From Luscinia megarhynchos (taxonomy: Eukaryota > Chordata > Aves > Passeriformes > Turdidae): DNA of 64,000 nt. How positions within the stretch are numbered: position 1 is the first letter of the stretch; each line of letters opens with the position of its first letter. Below, one piece after another: positions 1 through 11,705 of the stretch. Under the pieces are notes generated by a model, which was given only the letters and a program-made list of their open reading frames with translations, was not told the origin of the DNA and made no database searches. The position numbers and the translations under genes are program-made. The DNA is taken from the NCBI GenBank assembly GCA_034336665.1, contig CM067590.1, forward strand, positions 248,001 to 312,000, in the 5' to 3' direction.

Positions 1-318
1 GAACAGACTGCGAATGGACTGGGAATGGACCACAAATGGATTGGGAATGGACTGGGAATGAACTGGAAATAAACTGCGAATGAACTGGGAATGAACCGGG
101 AATGAGCTGGAAATAAACTGGGAATGAATCGGGAATGAACCGGGAATGAACTGGAAATAAACCGGGAATGAACCAAGAACAAACTGTGAATGAATGGGAA
201 TGAACCGGGAACAAATCAGGAATGAACCAGGAATGAACTGGGAATGGACTGGGAATGGACTGGGAATGAACCGGGAATGAATCTGGAATGAACCCGGAAT
301 GGACTGGGAATGGACTGG
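1..318. repeat. Short-unit minisatellite, cut by window edge
   Basis: Tandem, imperfect 11-12 bp units of the type GGGAATGAACTG, with variants GGAAATAAACTG and GGGAATGGACTG. The array starts before the window. It lies downstream of the first GATAD2A coding exon on the minus strand, so it is intronic for that gene. No coding signal is seen. Confidence 0.85.
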
Positions 319-319
319 G

Positions 320-935
320 AACGGACGCTGGGAACTCTTCCAGTGTTTTCCTGCCCTTTTTCCAACTCGTTTTCAGCTTTTTTCCAACCCTTTTCCCATC
401 TGTTTTCCAGTTCCTTTTCCAGGGTTTCTCCAACCTTTCCCCAGGTCTCTTACAGCTCTTTTTCCAACCCCTTTTCCAACTCTCTTCTATTCTTTTTCCA
501 GCCCTTTTCCAGGGTTTTTCCAACCCTTTTCCCATCCCTTTCCCAGCTCTTTTCCAACTCTCTTTTCAAAACTTTTCCCAGCCCTTCTGCAATTCATTTT
601 CCAGCCCCTTTCCAAGGTTTTTTTCTAACCCTTTTCCAGGGCTTTGCCAGCCTTTTCCCTGCCCCCTTTAGAACCTGTTTTCCAAAGTTTTTACATCCCT
701 TTTTTATTCCTTTTCCAGGTTTTCCCCAACCCTTTTTCCAGTCCCTTTCCATTCCTTTTCCTGCCCTTCCTCCAGCTTTTTTCTCAACCGTTTTCTAACC
801 CCTTTTCCATTTGTCTTCCAGTTCCTTTTCCAGCTCTTTTTCCAAGGTTTTTCCACCCCTTTTCCAACTTGTTTTTCAGGGCTTTTCCAACCTTTTCCAA
901 GGCTCCTCTTGTCCTTTTCCAACCCTTTTCCAGCC
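320..935. repeat. Pyrimidine-rich array
   Basis: Almost pure C/T on the plus strand, built from CTTTTCCAACCC and TTTTCCAG words about 12-25 bp long. The overlapping open frames seen here in several phases are a by-product of the low-complexity sequence. Intronic for GATAD2A. Confidence 0.8.
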
Positions 936-1463
936 ACCCAGGGAATTCCAGGGCTGGGAAAAAGGCCCAGGGCAGGAATTTCAGGAGTTGGCAAATTCCA
1001 AAGGGTCAGGAATGTCCTCTAGAGGGCACAGCAAGTCCAGGAATCCCCAAATCCAGGGAATCCCCAAATCCAAATTCCCTATGGAATTGCCACAGCTGGA
1101 GCATTCCCAGATTTTTTTCCTGGAGCTGGAAAACTGGGATGGGCTTGGTGGGGATAAGAGCTGGGAATTTCTTGGGAATGAGCTGGGAACTCATTCCTGA
1201 CAGCCAAACTCCTTTTCCTGCTGGAATTGCAGCAATTCCATCCAAGGAAATCCAGCTGGGATGAGTTTGGACCAGCAGGAATTGCCCCAGGAATGGGATC
1301 AGCTTTCCCATGTTCCCAAAGCATTCCTGGCATTCTCCTCCCAAAAACCCGCGAATCCAACACCACAACTTCCCAAAAACCTGAATTCCAACCTCATCAC
1401 AACAAAAACCAGGATGAGAAGGACCCAAACTCTGGCATTCCTGGAATTCCATGGAATCCTCAC

Positions 1464-1717
1464 CCTTTGGATGTGCTCATGTCCACGGGCTCGTCCCCAG
1501 CCGGCAGCTCCACTTTGATGGTGGCTTTGACCTCCCCACTTTTCAACATTCCTGGGATTTTGCCAGTTCCTGGATCAGTTTTGATTTTCATGTCCCCCTC
1601 AGAGTTGAGGTCAGATCCCAAAATTCCTTTGTCCATCCTGAGTTTTTTATTTTCCGGCTCCGATTCCCGCTCCAGGGCGCGCTTCTGGCTCCGGGTGCGG
1701 CATGAGTCCTCGCTCAT
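1464..1717 (-). CDS. GATAD2A: GATAD2A (p66-alpha) first coding exon, partial gene
   Basis: GATAD2A is the p66-alpha subunit of the NuRD chromatin-remodelling and deacetylase complex. It bridges MBD2/3 to CHD4 and binds histone tails, in the nucleus. The exon is 1464-1726 on the minus strand: a TTCCCTCAG acceptor, nine untranslated bases, then ATG at 1717-1715 and 84 complete codons plus two bases ending at a GTGAGG donor. The product starts MSEDSCRTRSQKRALERE and ends near EPVDMSTSKG. This matches the family N-terminus, which in human reads RTRSQKRALER followed by an acidic stretch and GDGPVDMRTS. The MBD-binding coiled coil and the GATA zinc finger lie in later exons beyond the left edge. 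Family identity is very likely. GATAD2B is the main alternative, but the neighbouring MAU2 and SUGP1 favour GATAD2A. Confidence 0.93.
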
Positions 1718-1737
1718 GGTGAGGGCCTGAGGGAAGG

Positions 1738-4130
1738 GCAGGAAAGGGTTAAAAACATTGGGAATGGAGGGGAGAAATCCTGGGAAAATATCAGGGAAAA
1801 GGAGGAAAAAATCTCAGGTAAGTTTTGGGAAGTTGTGGGAAAAGGGAGGGAGCAAAGGGTTAAAAATTCAGGGAAAGAGAAGACAGCGAGGGGTTAAAAA
1901 GGGCTGGGAAAGGGTTAAAAATATTGGGAATGGAGGGAAAAAATCCTGGGAATGGAGGGAAAAATCCTGGGAATGGAGGGAAAAATTTGGAGGGAAATAT
2001 CCCAGGAAAAGGGGTAAAAAATCTCAGGTAAGTTTTGGGAAGTTGTGGAAAAGAGAGGCACCAAAGGGTTAAAAATTTAGAGAAAGGGGAGACAGCAAAG
2101 GGTTAAATAGTGCTGAGAAAGAGTTAAAAATATTGGGAATTTAGGGGAAAATTTGGGGAAAAATAACAAGGAAAAAGGGGAAAAAATCTCAGGTAAGTTT
2201 TGGAAAGTGGGAGACACCAAAGGGCTAAAAATTTAGGGAAAGGGGAAACAGCAAGGGGTTAAAAAGTGCTGGGAAAGGGGGGAAAGGAATTCTGGGAAAG
2301 GGTAAAAAATATTGGGAATGGAGGGAAAAATCCAGGGAAAATATCTCAGGAAAAGGGGGAAAAACAGCTCAGGTAAATTTTGGGAAGTTGTGGGAAAAGG
2401 GAAGGAGCAAAGGGTTAAAAATTCAGGGAAAGAGAAGACAGCGAGGGGTTAAAAAGGGCTGGGAAAGGGTTAAAAATATTGGGAATGGAGGGAAAAGTCT
2501 GGAGGGAAATATCCCAGGAAAAGGTGAAAAAAGTCTCAGGTAAGTTTTGGGAAGTTGTGGGAAAAGGGAGGCACCAAAGGGTTAAAAATTTAGGGAAAGC
2601 GGAGACAGTGAAGGGTTAAAAAGTGCTGGGAAAGTGGGGGGGAAGAATTCTGGGAAAGGGTTAAAAATGGGGATGGAAAAACAGAAGAGGAGGAAAAATC
2701 AGTCAGAGGAAAGTTAAAGGGAGGCACAAAGGTAAAGGGTAGAAAAGACAACGAGGGGCTAGAAAGGTTAAAATATTGGGAATGGAGGGAAAAATCCTGA
2801 ATGGAGGGAAAAATTTGGAAATATCCCAGGAAAAAAATCAGGTAAGTTTTGGGAAGTTGTGGAAAAAACAAAGGGTTAAAAATTGAGAAAGGGGAGACAG
2901 CAAAGGGCTAAATAGTGCTGAAGGCAGTGAAATTAAATTAGGGAGAAAATTGGGAAAAATAACAAAAGTTTGGAAGTGGAACAACAAGGTTCAGGGAAAA
3001 GGGAAAAGGGAAAAGTGCAGGAAAGGGGAAAATTCGGAAAAGAAGATAGAATCGACAGAAAAACAGGTAAATTGGAAGTAAAGGAGTAAGAAAAGGAAGG
3101 TTAAACAGATGGTTGGAGGAAAAAGGTTTGAGGAAAATGCACAAAAGGTTCCAGGAGAAAGGGGGAGACAGCAAAGGGTCAAATAGTGCTGGGAAAGGGT
3201 GGGGGAAAAATTCTGGGAAAGGGTTAAAAATATTGGGAATGGAGGGGAAAAATCTGGGGAAAATATTAGAGAAGGGGGAAAAAACCTCAGGTAAGTTTTG
3301 GGAAGTTGTGGGAAAAGGGAGGCAGCAAAGGGTTAAAAATTCTGGGAAGCAAGGGGTTAAAAATGCTGAGAAAGGAGGTGAAAAATCCTGGGAAAGGGTT
3401 AAAAATATTGGGAATGGAGGAAAAAATCTAGGAAAAGGAGGGGAAAAATCATAGGAAAAAGGGGAAACAATCTCAGGTAAGTTTTGGGAAGTGGGAGGCA
3501 CCAAAGGGTTAAAAAAATTAGGGAAAGAGGAGACAGCAAAGGGTTAAAAATGCTGGGAAAGGAGGGGAAAAATCCTGGGAAAGGGTTAAAAATATTGGGA
3601 ATTGAGTGAAAAATCTGAAGAAAAGAGGGGAGGAAATTCTGGGAAAAATGGGGAAAAAAATCCAGGTAAGGGGAAAAAAATCCCAAGAAAGGGGGAAGGG
3701 AAAGTTGTGGGAAAAGGGAGGCAGCAAAGGGTTAAAAATTTAGGGAAAGGGGAGACAGCAAAGGGTTAAATAGTGATGTTGGGGAAAATCTGAGGGGAAA
3801 ATTCTGGGAAAGGGTTAATAATGCTGGGGATGGAGGGGAAAATCTGGGGAAAAATTCAGGGGGAGCAAAAGGGGTTAGAAAGTTGGGAAGTGAGGGAGGC
3901 AAAGGGTTAAAAAAATTTGGGGAAGAAGGGGTTTAAAAAATCTGAGAAAGGAGGGGCAGAAAATCCATGGGAAAAAGGGAAAACAATCTCATAGGGATAG
4001 AAAATCTTGGGAAGTGAGGGGAGGCACCAAAAGGGTTAAAAGAATTTCAGGGAGACAGCAAAGGGGTTAAAAGTGCTGGAAAGGGTGGGAGGAGAAATTC
4101 TGGGAAAGGGTTAAAATATTGGAATCGAAG
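1738..4130. repeat. 2.4-kb array beside the GATAD2A acceptor
   Basis: Purine-rich composite repeat with words GGGTTAAAAATATTGGGAAT, GGAGGGAAAAATCC and CTCAGGTAAGTTTTGGG. A higher-order period of roughly 170-210 bp is marked by the CAGGTAAGT word near 1815, 2025, 2192, 2537, 2841, 3288 and 3474. The first unit begins about a dozen bases from the GATAD2A exon acceptor. Confidence 0.85.
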
Positions 4131-4519
4131 CAGAACATTGGGGAAGTAACCGGGGAAAAGGTAAAGATAAAAGGTTATCTACCAGAAAATCAAAAATAAA
4201 AGTCGAGGGAGAAAAATTGAACAAAGGAAACAGCTTGGAAAATCCGGAAAAGGGACAAAATATCAAAAGGGAATGGAAGGGGCGGAAAACGGGGAAAGGA
4301 TCGAAGGGGAGACATCAAAGGGTTAACAATCGGGAAGGGGAAAGTGGGGATGGTCACAAAATAAGGATAAATCCGGGAAAGCGAACATCAAAAGGTTCCA
4401 GTAGATCAGGTAAAAACTCGGGAAAGGTAAAGAATCCGGAAAGGGAACAGTTCAGCATCAGGATTTTGGGAGCAAATCTCTTAGTCCAACAGACAAAGAA
4501 CCAGGCGAGACGAAGTGGG

Positions 4520-5060
4520 AAAAATCCGAACTGGAAGGAGGAACCGGAAAAATGGAAGGATCGAGAAAAGGGGGAGGAAAGAGATGGAAAAATCCTGGAA
4601 AAGGTTTGGGAAAGGGCTGGAAGATGATGGGAAAGGGGCTGGAAAAGGGGCTGGAAAAACCTGGGAAAAGGGGGAGAAAAGAGATGGAAAAACCCAGGAA
4701 AAGGGTTTGGAAAAGGGGCTGGAAAAGGGATGGAAAAGTATTGGAAGAGGGGATGGAAAAGGGAGGGAAAAATCCTTGAAAAATCTCTGGAAAAGGGGCT
4801 GGGAAAAACCTGGATAAGGGAGAAGAAAGAAATGGAAAAAGTTGGGAAAAGGAACGAAAAAATGATGGAAAAACCCTGGAAAAGGGAGAGAAAAGAGATG
4901 GAAAATCCTTGGGAAAAGGGCTGGGAAAACCCTGAAAAAGGGGCTGGAAATATGAGGGGAAAGAGTGGGAAAAATCCTGGAAAAGGGGCAGGAAAATCCT
5001 TGGAAAAAGGCTGGAAAAGAGGTTGGAAAATTCCTGGAAAAGGGAATTCCCGGTGCTTTT
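4520..5060. repeat. A/G-rich GGAAAAGGGGCT array
   Basis: Plus strand nearly free of C and T, made of GGAAAAGGGGCTGGAAAA-type units of about 18-36 bp. Long open frames on both strands here (Lys/Gly-rich one way, Phe/Pro-rich the other) follow from composition. Intronic for GATAD2A. Confidence 0.8.
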
Positions 5061-5901
5061 CCTGCTGGGAAACCTTTCCCAGAGAATTCCAGCCCATCCC
5101 AGAATCCAGGAAAAAGCAAGAAAAGAGGGGGAAAAAATTCCTCAGAAATCCCAGGAAAAGCTTGGAAAAACTTTTAAAGAATTTTAAATTTAAAGGATTG
5201 AAAGAATTGTCCAGGTGTGATTCCAGGAATGGGGTTGGACTTGGAGGGAAATTCCCAAATAAAATTAAAATTCCAATAAAATTCCAATGGAAAAGGAGAA
5301 GCTTGGGCTGAAAACTTCCATCCTGGAATTTCTCTCCGGGTTTTTCCCACCAAGCTGCAGGAATTTTTGGGAAGCTAAAATTCCAACGCTAAAATTTTGA
5401 GAAAATTCCCTGAGGTGAAAAATTGGGATTTAAGCATTTCCAAGGCTCCTCATGGAATGATTTCCATGAATTCCTGGATACTAATCATCCCAAAATTCCT
5501 TTTTCTAGGAATTTTTTTCCCCTCAGAACTCAGAAATTCCCCAGGAAAATCCATTAACAACTCCAATCCTTGGATGTGTCAATCCCAATTTTTCACCTCT
5601 GGGAATTTTCTTTTCCCAAAATTTTAGCTGTTGGAATTTCAGCTCCCAAAAATTCCTGCAGCTTGGTGGGAAAAACTCAGAGAGGAATTCCAGGACAGAA
5701 TTTTTCAGCCCAAGTTTCTCCTTTTCCATCGGAACCCACCAATCACTCATTTTTTCACTCAAAACTTCGGGATAACAACAGGTGGAAAAATCGGGGAAAA
5801 CCCTGATCTTGGTTTTTTTTTCCTGGCGGGCGGAATTTTGGGATGGGAATTCCCGGGAAAAGAGAAGGGTGGGGGAGGGGAATGAATTGCCGGGGCCAGC
5901 A
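5061..5901. other. Non-repetitive intronic stretch, no gene seen
   Basis: AT-richer, mostly unique sequence with scattered GGAATTCC words. I found no exon-like open frame with flanking splice sites and homology I recognise. It leads into the GC-rich inverted repeat that follows. Confidence 0.5.
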
Positions 5902-5994
5902 CCGGCACGGCAAGGGTTAAGCGCTGCCATTTCCGCGCCATTCCCGAGAAATCTCCGGGAACAAAATGGCAGCGCTTAACCCCTGCGGTGCCGG
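5902..5994. repeat. 93-nt near-perfect inverted repeat, CpG-rich
   Basis: Left arm 5902-5932 and right arm 5964-5994 are reverse complements with 2 mismatches in 31. The shared core is GGGTTAAGCGCTGCCATTT. The 31-nt spacer holds a second imperfect palindrome (CCCGAGA / TCTCCGGG). The arms carry ATGGC words like YY1 sites. The GC-rich block stands out from the arrays on either side. Confidence 0.85.
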
Positions 5995-6079
5995 GCGGGG
6001 CTCGGGAATTCCCGCCGGGAATCCCGGGATGGCTCCGCCTGCCCGACACTCCCGGCGGCAATTTCCCCATCCCGACTTT

Positions 6080-7740
6080 TTTCCCCCCAAACTTTCAGGG
6101 AGTCATTCCCTGGAACTCCCTGAAATTCCTGAGATTTTCCATCGGGAATTTATCACACCCTCCCCCCCCCCCTCCATTCCCATCGGGATTTATCCCGATT
6201 CTTTTCCCAAACTTCCAGGGAGTTATTCCCGGATTTTTCAATGTGGGAATTCCCTGAAATTCCCGCGAATTCCTTTGATTCCCACCGGAATTTATCCCGA
6301 TTTTCCCAAAATTCCCCTCTAGTCGCTCCCAGGCAAGGAATTCCCTGAAATTCCAAGGATTCCTTTGATTCCCACTGGGATTTATCCCGATTTTCCCAAA
6401 ATTTCCCAAACTTCCCGTGAGTGATTCCTGCTATGGGAATTCCTCGAAATTCCTGAGATTCCTTTGATTCCCACCGGGATTTATCCCGATTTTCCCCCAA
6501 ACTTCCAAGGAGTCATTCCCTGGAATTCCCTAAAATTCCTGAGATTTCCATCGGGAATTTATCACCCCCACCCATTCCCCATCGGGATTTATCCCGCTTT
6601 TCCCAAATTTCCCGTGAGAGATTCCCAGGCTGATAATTCCATGAAATTCCCGGGATTTCTTAGATTCCCACCGGGATTTATGCCAATTTTCCAAAATTTC
6701 CAGGGAGTCATTTCCTCTGAATTCCCGAGATTCCCACTGGGAATTTATCACCCCCTCCCTCCCCCTCATTCCCACCGGGATTTTTCCCGCTTTTCCCAAA
6801 ATTTCCCAAACTTCCCATGAATGATTCCTGGACTTTCCAGGGTGGGAATTCCCTGAAATTCCCAGGATTCCTTTGATTCCCACTGGGATTTATCCCGATT
6901 TTCCAAAAATTCCCCAAACTTCCCGTGAGAGATTCCCTGGAATTCACTGAAATTCCTGAGATTTCTATCGGGAATTTATCACACCCCCCATTCCCATCGG
7001 GATTCATCCCGATTCTTTTCCCAAACTTCCAGGGAGTCATTCCCGGACTTTTCAAGGTGGGAATTCCCTGCAATTCCCGCGAATTCCTTTGATTCTCACC
7101 GGGATTTTTCCCGATTTTCCCGGGAGTGATTCCCATGCTGGGAATTCCTTGCAATTCCCGGGATTCCTTTGATTCCCACCGGGATTTTATCCCGATTTTT
7201 TCCCAAATTTCCAGGGAGTCATTCCCAGGAATTCCCAAGATTCCCATCGGGAGTTTATCCCCTCCACCATTCCCAGCGGGATTTTTCCTGATTTTCCCAA
7301 AATTCCCCAAACTTCTCGTGAGTGATTCCTGTGCTGGGAATTCCCTGAAATTCCCGGAATTCCTTTGATTCCCACCGGGATTTATCCCGATTTTTTCCCC
7401 AAACCTCCCCGGAGTAATTCCCGGACTTTTCAGGGTGGGAATTCCCTGAATTCCTTTGATTCTCACCGGCATTTTATCCCGATTTTTTTCCCAAAATTCC
7501 AGGGAGTAATTCCCTGGAATTCCCTTTGATTCCCGAGATTCCCATCATGAATTTATCCCCCCCATTCCCACCAGGATTTTTCCCGATTTTCCCAAAATTT
7601 CCCAAACTTCCAGGGACTTACTTCCAGACTGGGAATTCCCTGGAATTCCTGGGATTCCTTTGATTCCCACCAGGATTTATCCCACTTTTTCTAAACCTCC
7701 CTGCTGAGCCATTCCCGGGCTGAGAATTCCCTGAAATTCC
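6080..7740. repeat. About 100-bp tandem array, roughly 16 units
   Basis: Each unit contains CACCGGGATTTATCCCGATT, then TTCCCAAACTTCC, a GAGTGATTCC-like stretch and GGAATTCCCTGAAATTCC. The GATTTATCCCGA word or a variant recurs about every 100 bp. Units are diverged at the 10-25% level by eye. Intronic for GATAD2A. Confidence 0.85.
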
Positions 7741-8850
7741 TGGAATTCCTCCTGTCCCAAATTCCTTGGGAATTATCCTGAGGCTCCTCCAGCACAGGGA
7801 AAAAAATTGGGATAAAATCCAGGAATTCCAGCCCCACCTGGGAATTCCCGTGGGAATTCCAGAGCCTCGGGATGGAATTTTTATCCAAGTTTTTTCCTGG
7901 GGAATTTCCACCATAATTTGGAGAAAATCATCCTTAAAAGTCCTGATCCTGGAAATTTGGAGCTCCAAAGGCTCTGGAAAAATGGGGAAGGAGAATCCCA
8001 AAATTCTAATGGAGCTGGAAAAATGGGGAAAAGCAGCTGCCAGGAAAAACCCAGGGGATAATTCCTGGAATTTCTGTGGAATTCCAGGTGAATTTTCTCT
8101 GTGGGGAGCTGGAATTCTGGGAGGAATTTGGGGATTTGATGGGTATTCTGGGAATTTTTTGGTTCATTGGAAAATTGGATTAAAGCCACAAAAATTCCTT
8201 TAAAATTCTGCTTCTCCCATGGGAATTATTCCCGGCTGGAATATTCAGGACAGAGAATTTTTTGTAAAAGTAGAGGAGGAAATCCAGGAGCAGAATTCCC
8301 AAAATTTCCCGGGATTTTCCAAGCAAAGCCATTATAAATTACTAATTAATTAATAATTAATTAATAGTCAATTAAAATAATTTAATTATTTATCGATTGT
8401 TGATTTTCCATTCCAAATACCTCCCTGAAGGAGAAAAAAATTCCAAGATTTATTTGTTGGGAAGCAACTGAAACATCCCTGGATTAATTTAAATATTCAT
8501 GCTTTCATTTGAATATTCATGAGTCAATTTAAATATATCCGAATAAATTTGAATATTAATAAGGGATCGAGATCTGATCTTTCCCAATTAATTCCTCATC
8601 AAGGAGGGAATTTCCATCCTTAAATATTCCTAGTCCCAGCGGCTTTTTCATAGGAATGGGGAAATTCCAAGCTGGGAATTCCTTGGAATTCCCAAAATTC
8701 CCACCGGGAATTCTTTCCCCACCAGGATTGTCCCAGAGAAAAGCAGCAGGAAAATCGGAATTCCTGAGGAATTTCTTTCTTTCTCCATGGAAATTCCCAA
8801 TTTTTTAATAAAGGATTTCCCAGGAATTCCAGAGCTGTGGGATCCTGGGA
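7741..8850. other. Unique intronic sequence with an AT-rich block
   Basis: No gene recognised. A non-array AT-rich island at 8335-8560 contains TAATTAATTAATAATTAATT and three ATTTGAATATTCATG-like words. These resemble homeodomain and POU binding words, so a regulatory element is possible. The flanks hold scattered GGAATTCC words. Confidence 0.4.
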
Positions 8851-10175
8851 CAGGTGAGACCAGGACAGGTGAGGGGGAACCTGCCCAGGTGAGACTGGGA
8901 CAGAATTCCAGCCCAAGTGGGGTTTTATGGAATATCAGATTGGAATTGTTCAATTGATCTTCTCACACAGGTGAGACTGGGACAGGTGAGGGAAGAACCT
9001 GCACAGGTGAGACCAGGACAGGTCAGACCAGATTGAAACAGGTGAGACTGGGAAAAGTGAGACCCCACACAGGTGAGACTCCCACAGGTAAGACTGGAAC
9101 AGGTGAGGGGAAAACCCAGACAGGTGAGACCAGATCAGGACAGGTGAGGTGAGATGAGATGGGAACAGGTGAGACTGGGACAGGTGAGACTGGGGCAGAA
9201 CAGGTGAGACCCCAGACAGGTGAGGGGAAAACCTGAACAGGTGAGACTGGATCAGGACAGGTGAGACTGGGACAGGTGAGACTCCACACAGGTGAGAACC
9301 TGCACGGGGGGGGGCAGAGAACTCCCACAAGGGAGCAGCACCTGGGACAGGTGAGACCAGCACAGATGAGACCTGCACAGGTAAGAACAGCACAGGTGAG
9401 ACCTGCACAGGTGAGAACAGCACAGGTGAGACCTGCACAGGTAAGAACAGCACAGGTGAGACCTGCACAGGTGAGAACAGCACAGGTGAGACGTGCATAG
9501 GTAAGACCTGCACAGGTAAGAACAGCACAGATGAGACCTGCACAGGTAAGAACAGCACAGGTGAGACCTACCCAGGTGAGAACAGCACAGGTGAGACGTG
9601 CATAGGTAAGACCTGCACAGGTAAGAATAGCACAGGTGAGACGTGCCCAGGTGAGACCTGCACAGGTAAGAACAGCACAGGTGAGCACTGCCACAGGTAA
9701 GAACCCAGCCAGGGAAGCACCTGCACAGAGCAGGTGAGAATCTGCACAGGGGAGAACAGAAAGCACCTGGGCAGGTGAGGGGAGACCTGAAACAGGTGAG
9801 ACCAGCACAGGTGAGGGAAGAACTGACAGGGGAGACTGGGACAGGTGAGATCTGCACAGGTGAGACCAGCACAGGTGAGACGTGCCCAGGTGAGACCTGC
9901 ACAGGTGAGCACTGCCACAGGTAAGAACCCAGCCAGGGAAGCACCTGCACAGGGCAGGTGAGAACCTGCACAGGGGAGAACAGAAACCACCTGGGCAGGT
10001 GAGGGGAGACCTGAAACAGGTGAGACCAGCACAGGTGAGGGAAGAACTGACAGGGGAGACTGGGACGGGTGAGATCTGCACAGGTGAGACCAGCACAGGT
10101 AAGATCTCCCATGGGAGCACCTGCCCAGGTGAGCCCTGCCCAGGACAGGTGAGATCTGCCCAGGTGAGAGCTTGG
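8850..10175. repeat. CAGGTGAGA minisatellite
   Basis: More than 50 tandem copies of a 14-15 bp unit of the type CAGGTGAGACCTGCA, alternating with CAGGTAAGAACAGCA. A larger duplication of about 225 bp is visible: the blocks starting near 9682 and near 9907 are almost identical. Each unit has a CAGGTG E-box-like word and, on the plus strand, a near-consensus 5' splice site. Confidence 0.92.
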
Positions 10176-10214
10176 CCATGGCTCCTCCCTGGGCATTCCC
10201 AGCTCCAAACCCTT

Positions 10215-10620
10215 CCCAAATCCCAAATCCCAGATCGTGAATTCCAAACCCAAAAATTCTCCAAAATCCCTAACCCACAAAATCCCCAAATCCCCAAAAA
10301 TCTGTAACTCCAAAATCCCCAAATCCTAAACCCCAAAATCTCCAAAAATCTGAAACCCAAAAAATCCCAAATGCTCAAAATCCCCAAACCCTAAAATCTC
10401 CAAAAATCTGAAACCACAAAAATCCCAAATCCTCAAAATCCTCAAATCCCAAAATCCTCAAATCCTAAAAACCTCAAACCTCAAAAATCCAAAATCCTGA
10501 AATCCTCAAACCCCAAAAAATCCCCAAATCCTAAAAATCTCAAAGCCCCAAAATCCTTGAATTCCAAGGCCCCTCAAATCCTAAAAACCCCAAAAATCTC
10601 AAATCCCAACGATCCCAAAA
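10215..10620. repeat. CCCCAAAATCC array
   Basis: C/A-rich plus strand of short imperfect units CCCCAAAATCC and AAATCCTCAAA, about 11-17 bp. No coding signal. Intronic for GATAD2A. Confidence 0.8.
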
Positions 10621-10824
10621 ATCCCCAATCCCATTCCAGGCACTGCAGGAGAATCCCAGCAGGAATTCCAGGAGTTTTGGATCCTTTGGAATTCCCCAAT
10701 CCCTTGGAAAATCCGGCAGATTTTTGGGAAAGGTCCCCTTGGAGCTCCTCTCCGGCTTTTCCAGGATTAAATTCCCTCCTCCCAAATTCCAGGCCTGGAA
10801 TTCCCGGGAATTCCCTGCTCTCAC

Positions 10825-10874
10825 CTGTCAGGGAAGGTCATGGGGTCCCGCCGGGATGAGCCGGAGCCGAGGAT
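10825..10874 (-). other. GATAD2A: GATAD2A upstream (5' UTR) exon
   Basis: On the minus strand a strong TCTCTCTCCCCGCAG acceptor precedes 50 bases, followed by a CAG|GTGAGAG donor. The sequence (ATCCTCGGCTCCGGCTC...) is GC-rich and non-repetitive, unlike its flanks. It contains one ATG (10841-10839). If spliced directly to the coding exon, that ATG reads MTFPDRPSP and stops in the TGA that overlaps the GATAD2A start. Its position fits a non-coding second exon. Identity rests on splice sites and position only. Confidence 0.65.
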
Positions 10875-10889
10875 CTGCGGGGAGAGAGA

Positions 10890-11705
10890 CGGTGAGAATT
10901 CCTGGAATTCCAACATTTCCCAGGGAAAAAACCCTGGAATTCCAACATTCCCAAAGGAATTCCAACAGTCCCAAATTCTGACATTCCTGAGGGAAAAATC
11001 CCTGGAATTCCAACATTCCCAAATTCCAACATTCCTGAGGGAGTCATCCTTGGAATTCCAATATTCCCAAATTCCAACATTCTTGAGGGAATAATCCCTG
11101 GAATTCCAACATTCCCAAAGGACTTCCAACATTCCCAAATTCTGACATTCCTAAGGGAAAAATCCCTGGAATTCCAACATTCCCAAATTCTGACATTCCT
11201 GAGGTAAAAATCCCTGGAATTCCAACATTCCCAAGGGAATCGTCCCTGGAATTCCAACATTCCCAAAGGAATTCCAACATTCCTGAAGGAAAAACCCCTG
11301 GAATTCCAATATTCCTGAGGGAATTATCCTTGGAATCCCAACATTCCCAAATTCCAACATTCCCAGGGGAAAAAAATCCCTGGAACTTCAACATCACCAA
11401 ATTCCAACATTCCCAGGGGAAAAAAATCCCTGGAATTTCAACATCACCAAATTCCAACATTCCTGAAGGGAAAAAGTCCCTAGAATTCCAACATTCCCAA
11501 ATTCCAACATTCCTGAAGGAATTGTCCCTGGAATTCCAACATTGCTGGGAATCATCCTTGGAATTCCGACATTCCCGAGGGAAAAATCCCTGTAATTCCA
11601 ATATTCCTGAAGGAAAAAATCCCTGGAATTGCAACAATCCTGAGGCAATCATCCCTGGAATTCCAACACTCCCAAATTCCAACATTCCTGAGGGATTTGG
11701 GAATC
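10890..11705. repeat. GGAATTCCAACATTCCC array
   Basis: Units of about 24 bp (GGAATTCCAACATTCCCAAA) alternate with TTCCTGAGGGAAAAATCCCT in 48-bp pairs. The array begins about 15-20 bases upstream, on the minus strand, of the acceptor of the GATAD2A 5' UTR exon. Confidence 0.85.

Noticed and set aside
8850..10175. CRISPR-like regular repeats
   Set aside because: Units are contiguous and diverge without unique spacers, in a vertebrate nuclear locus; a minisatellite explains them.
9023..10387. 454-codon minus-strand open frame
   Set aside because: A translation of the CTCACCTG repeat (LTCAGLTCAVLTC), with a similar frame in another phase.
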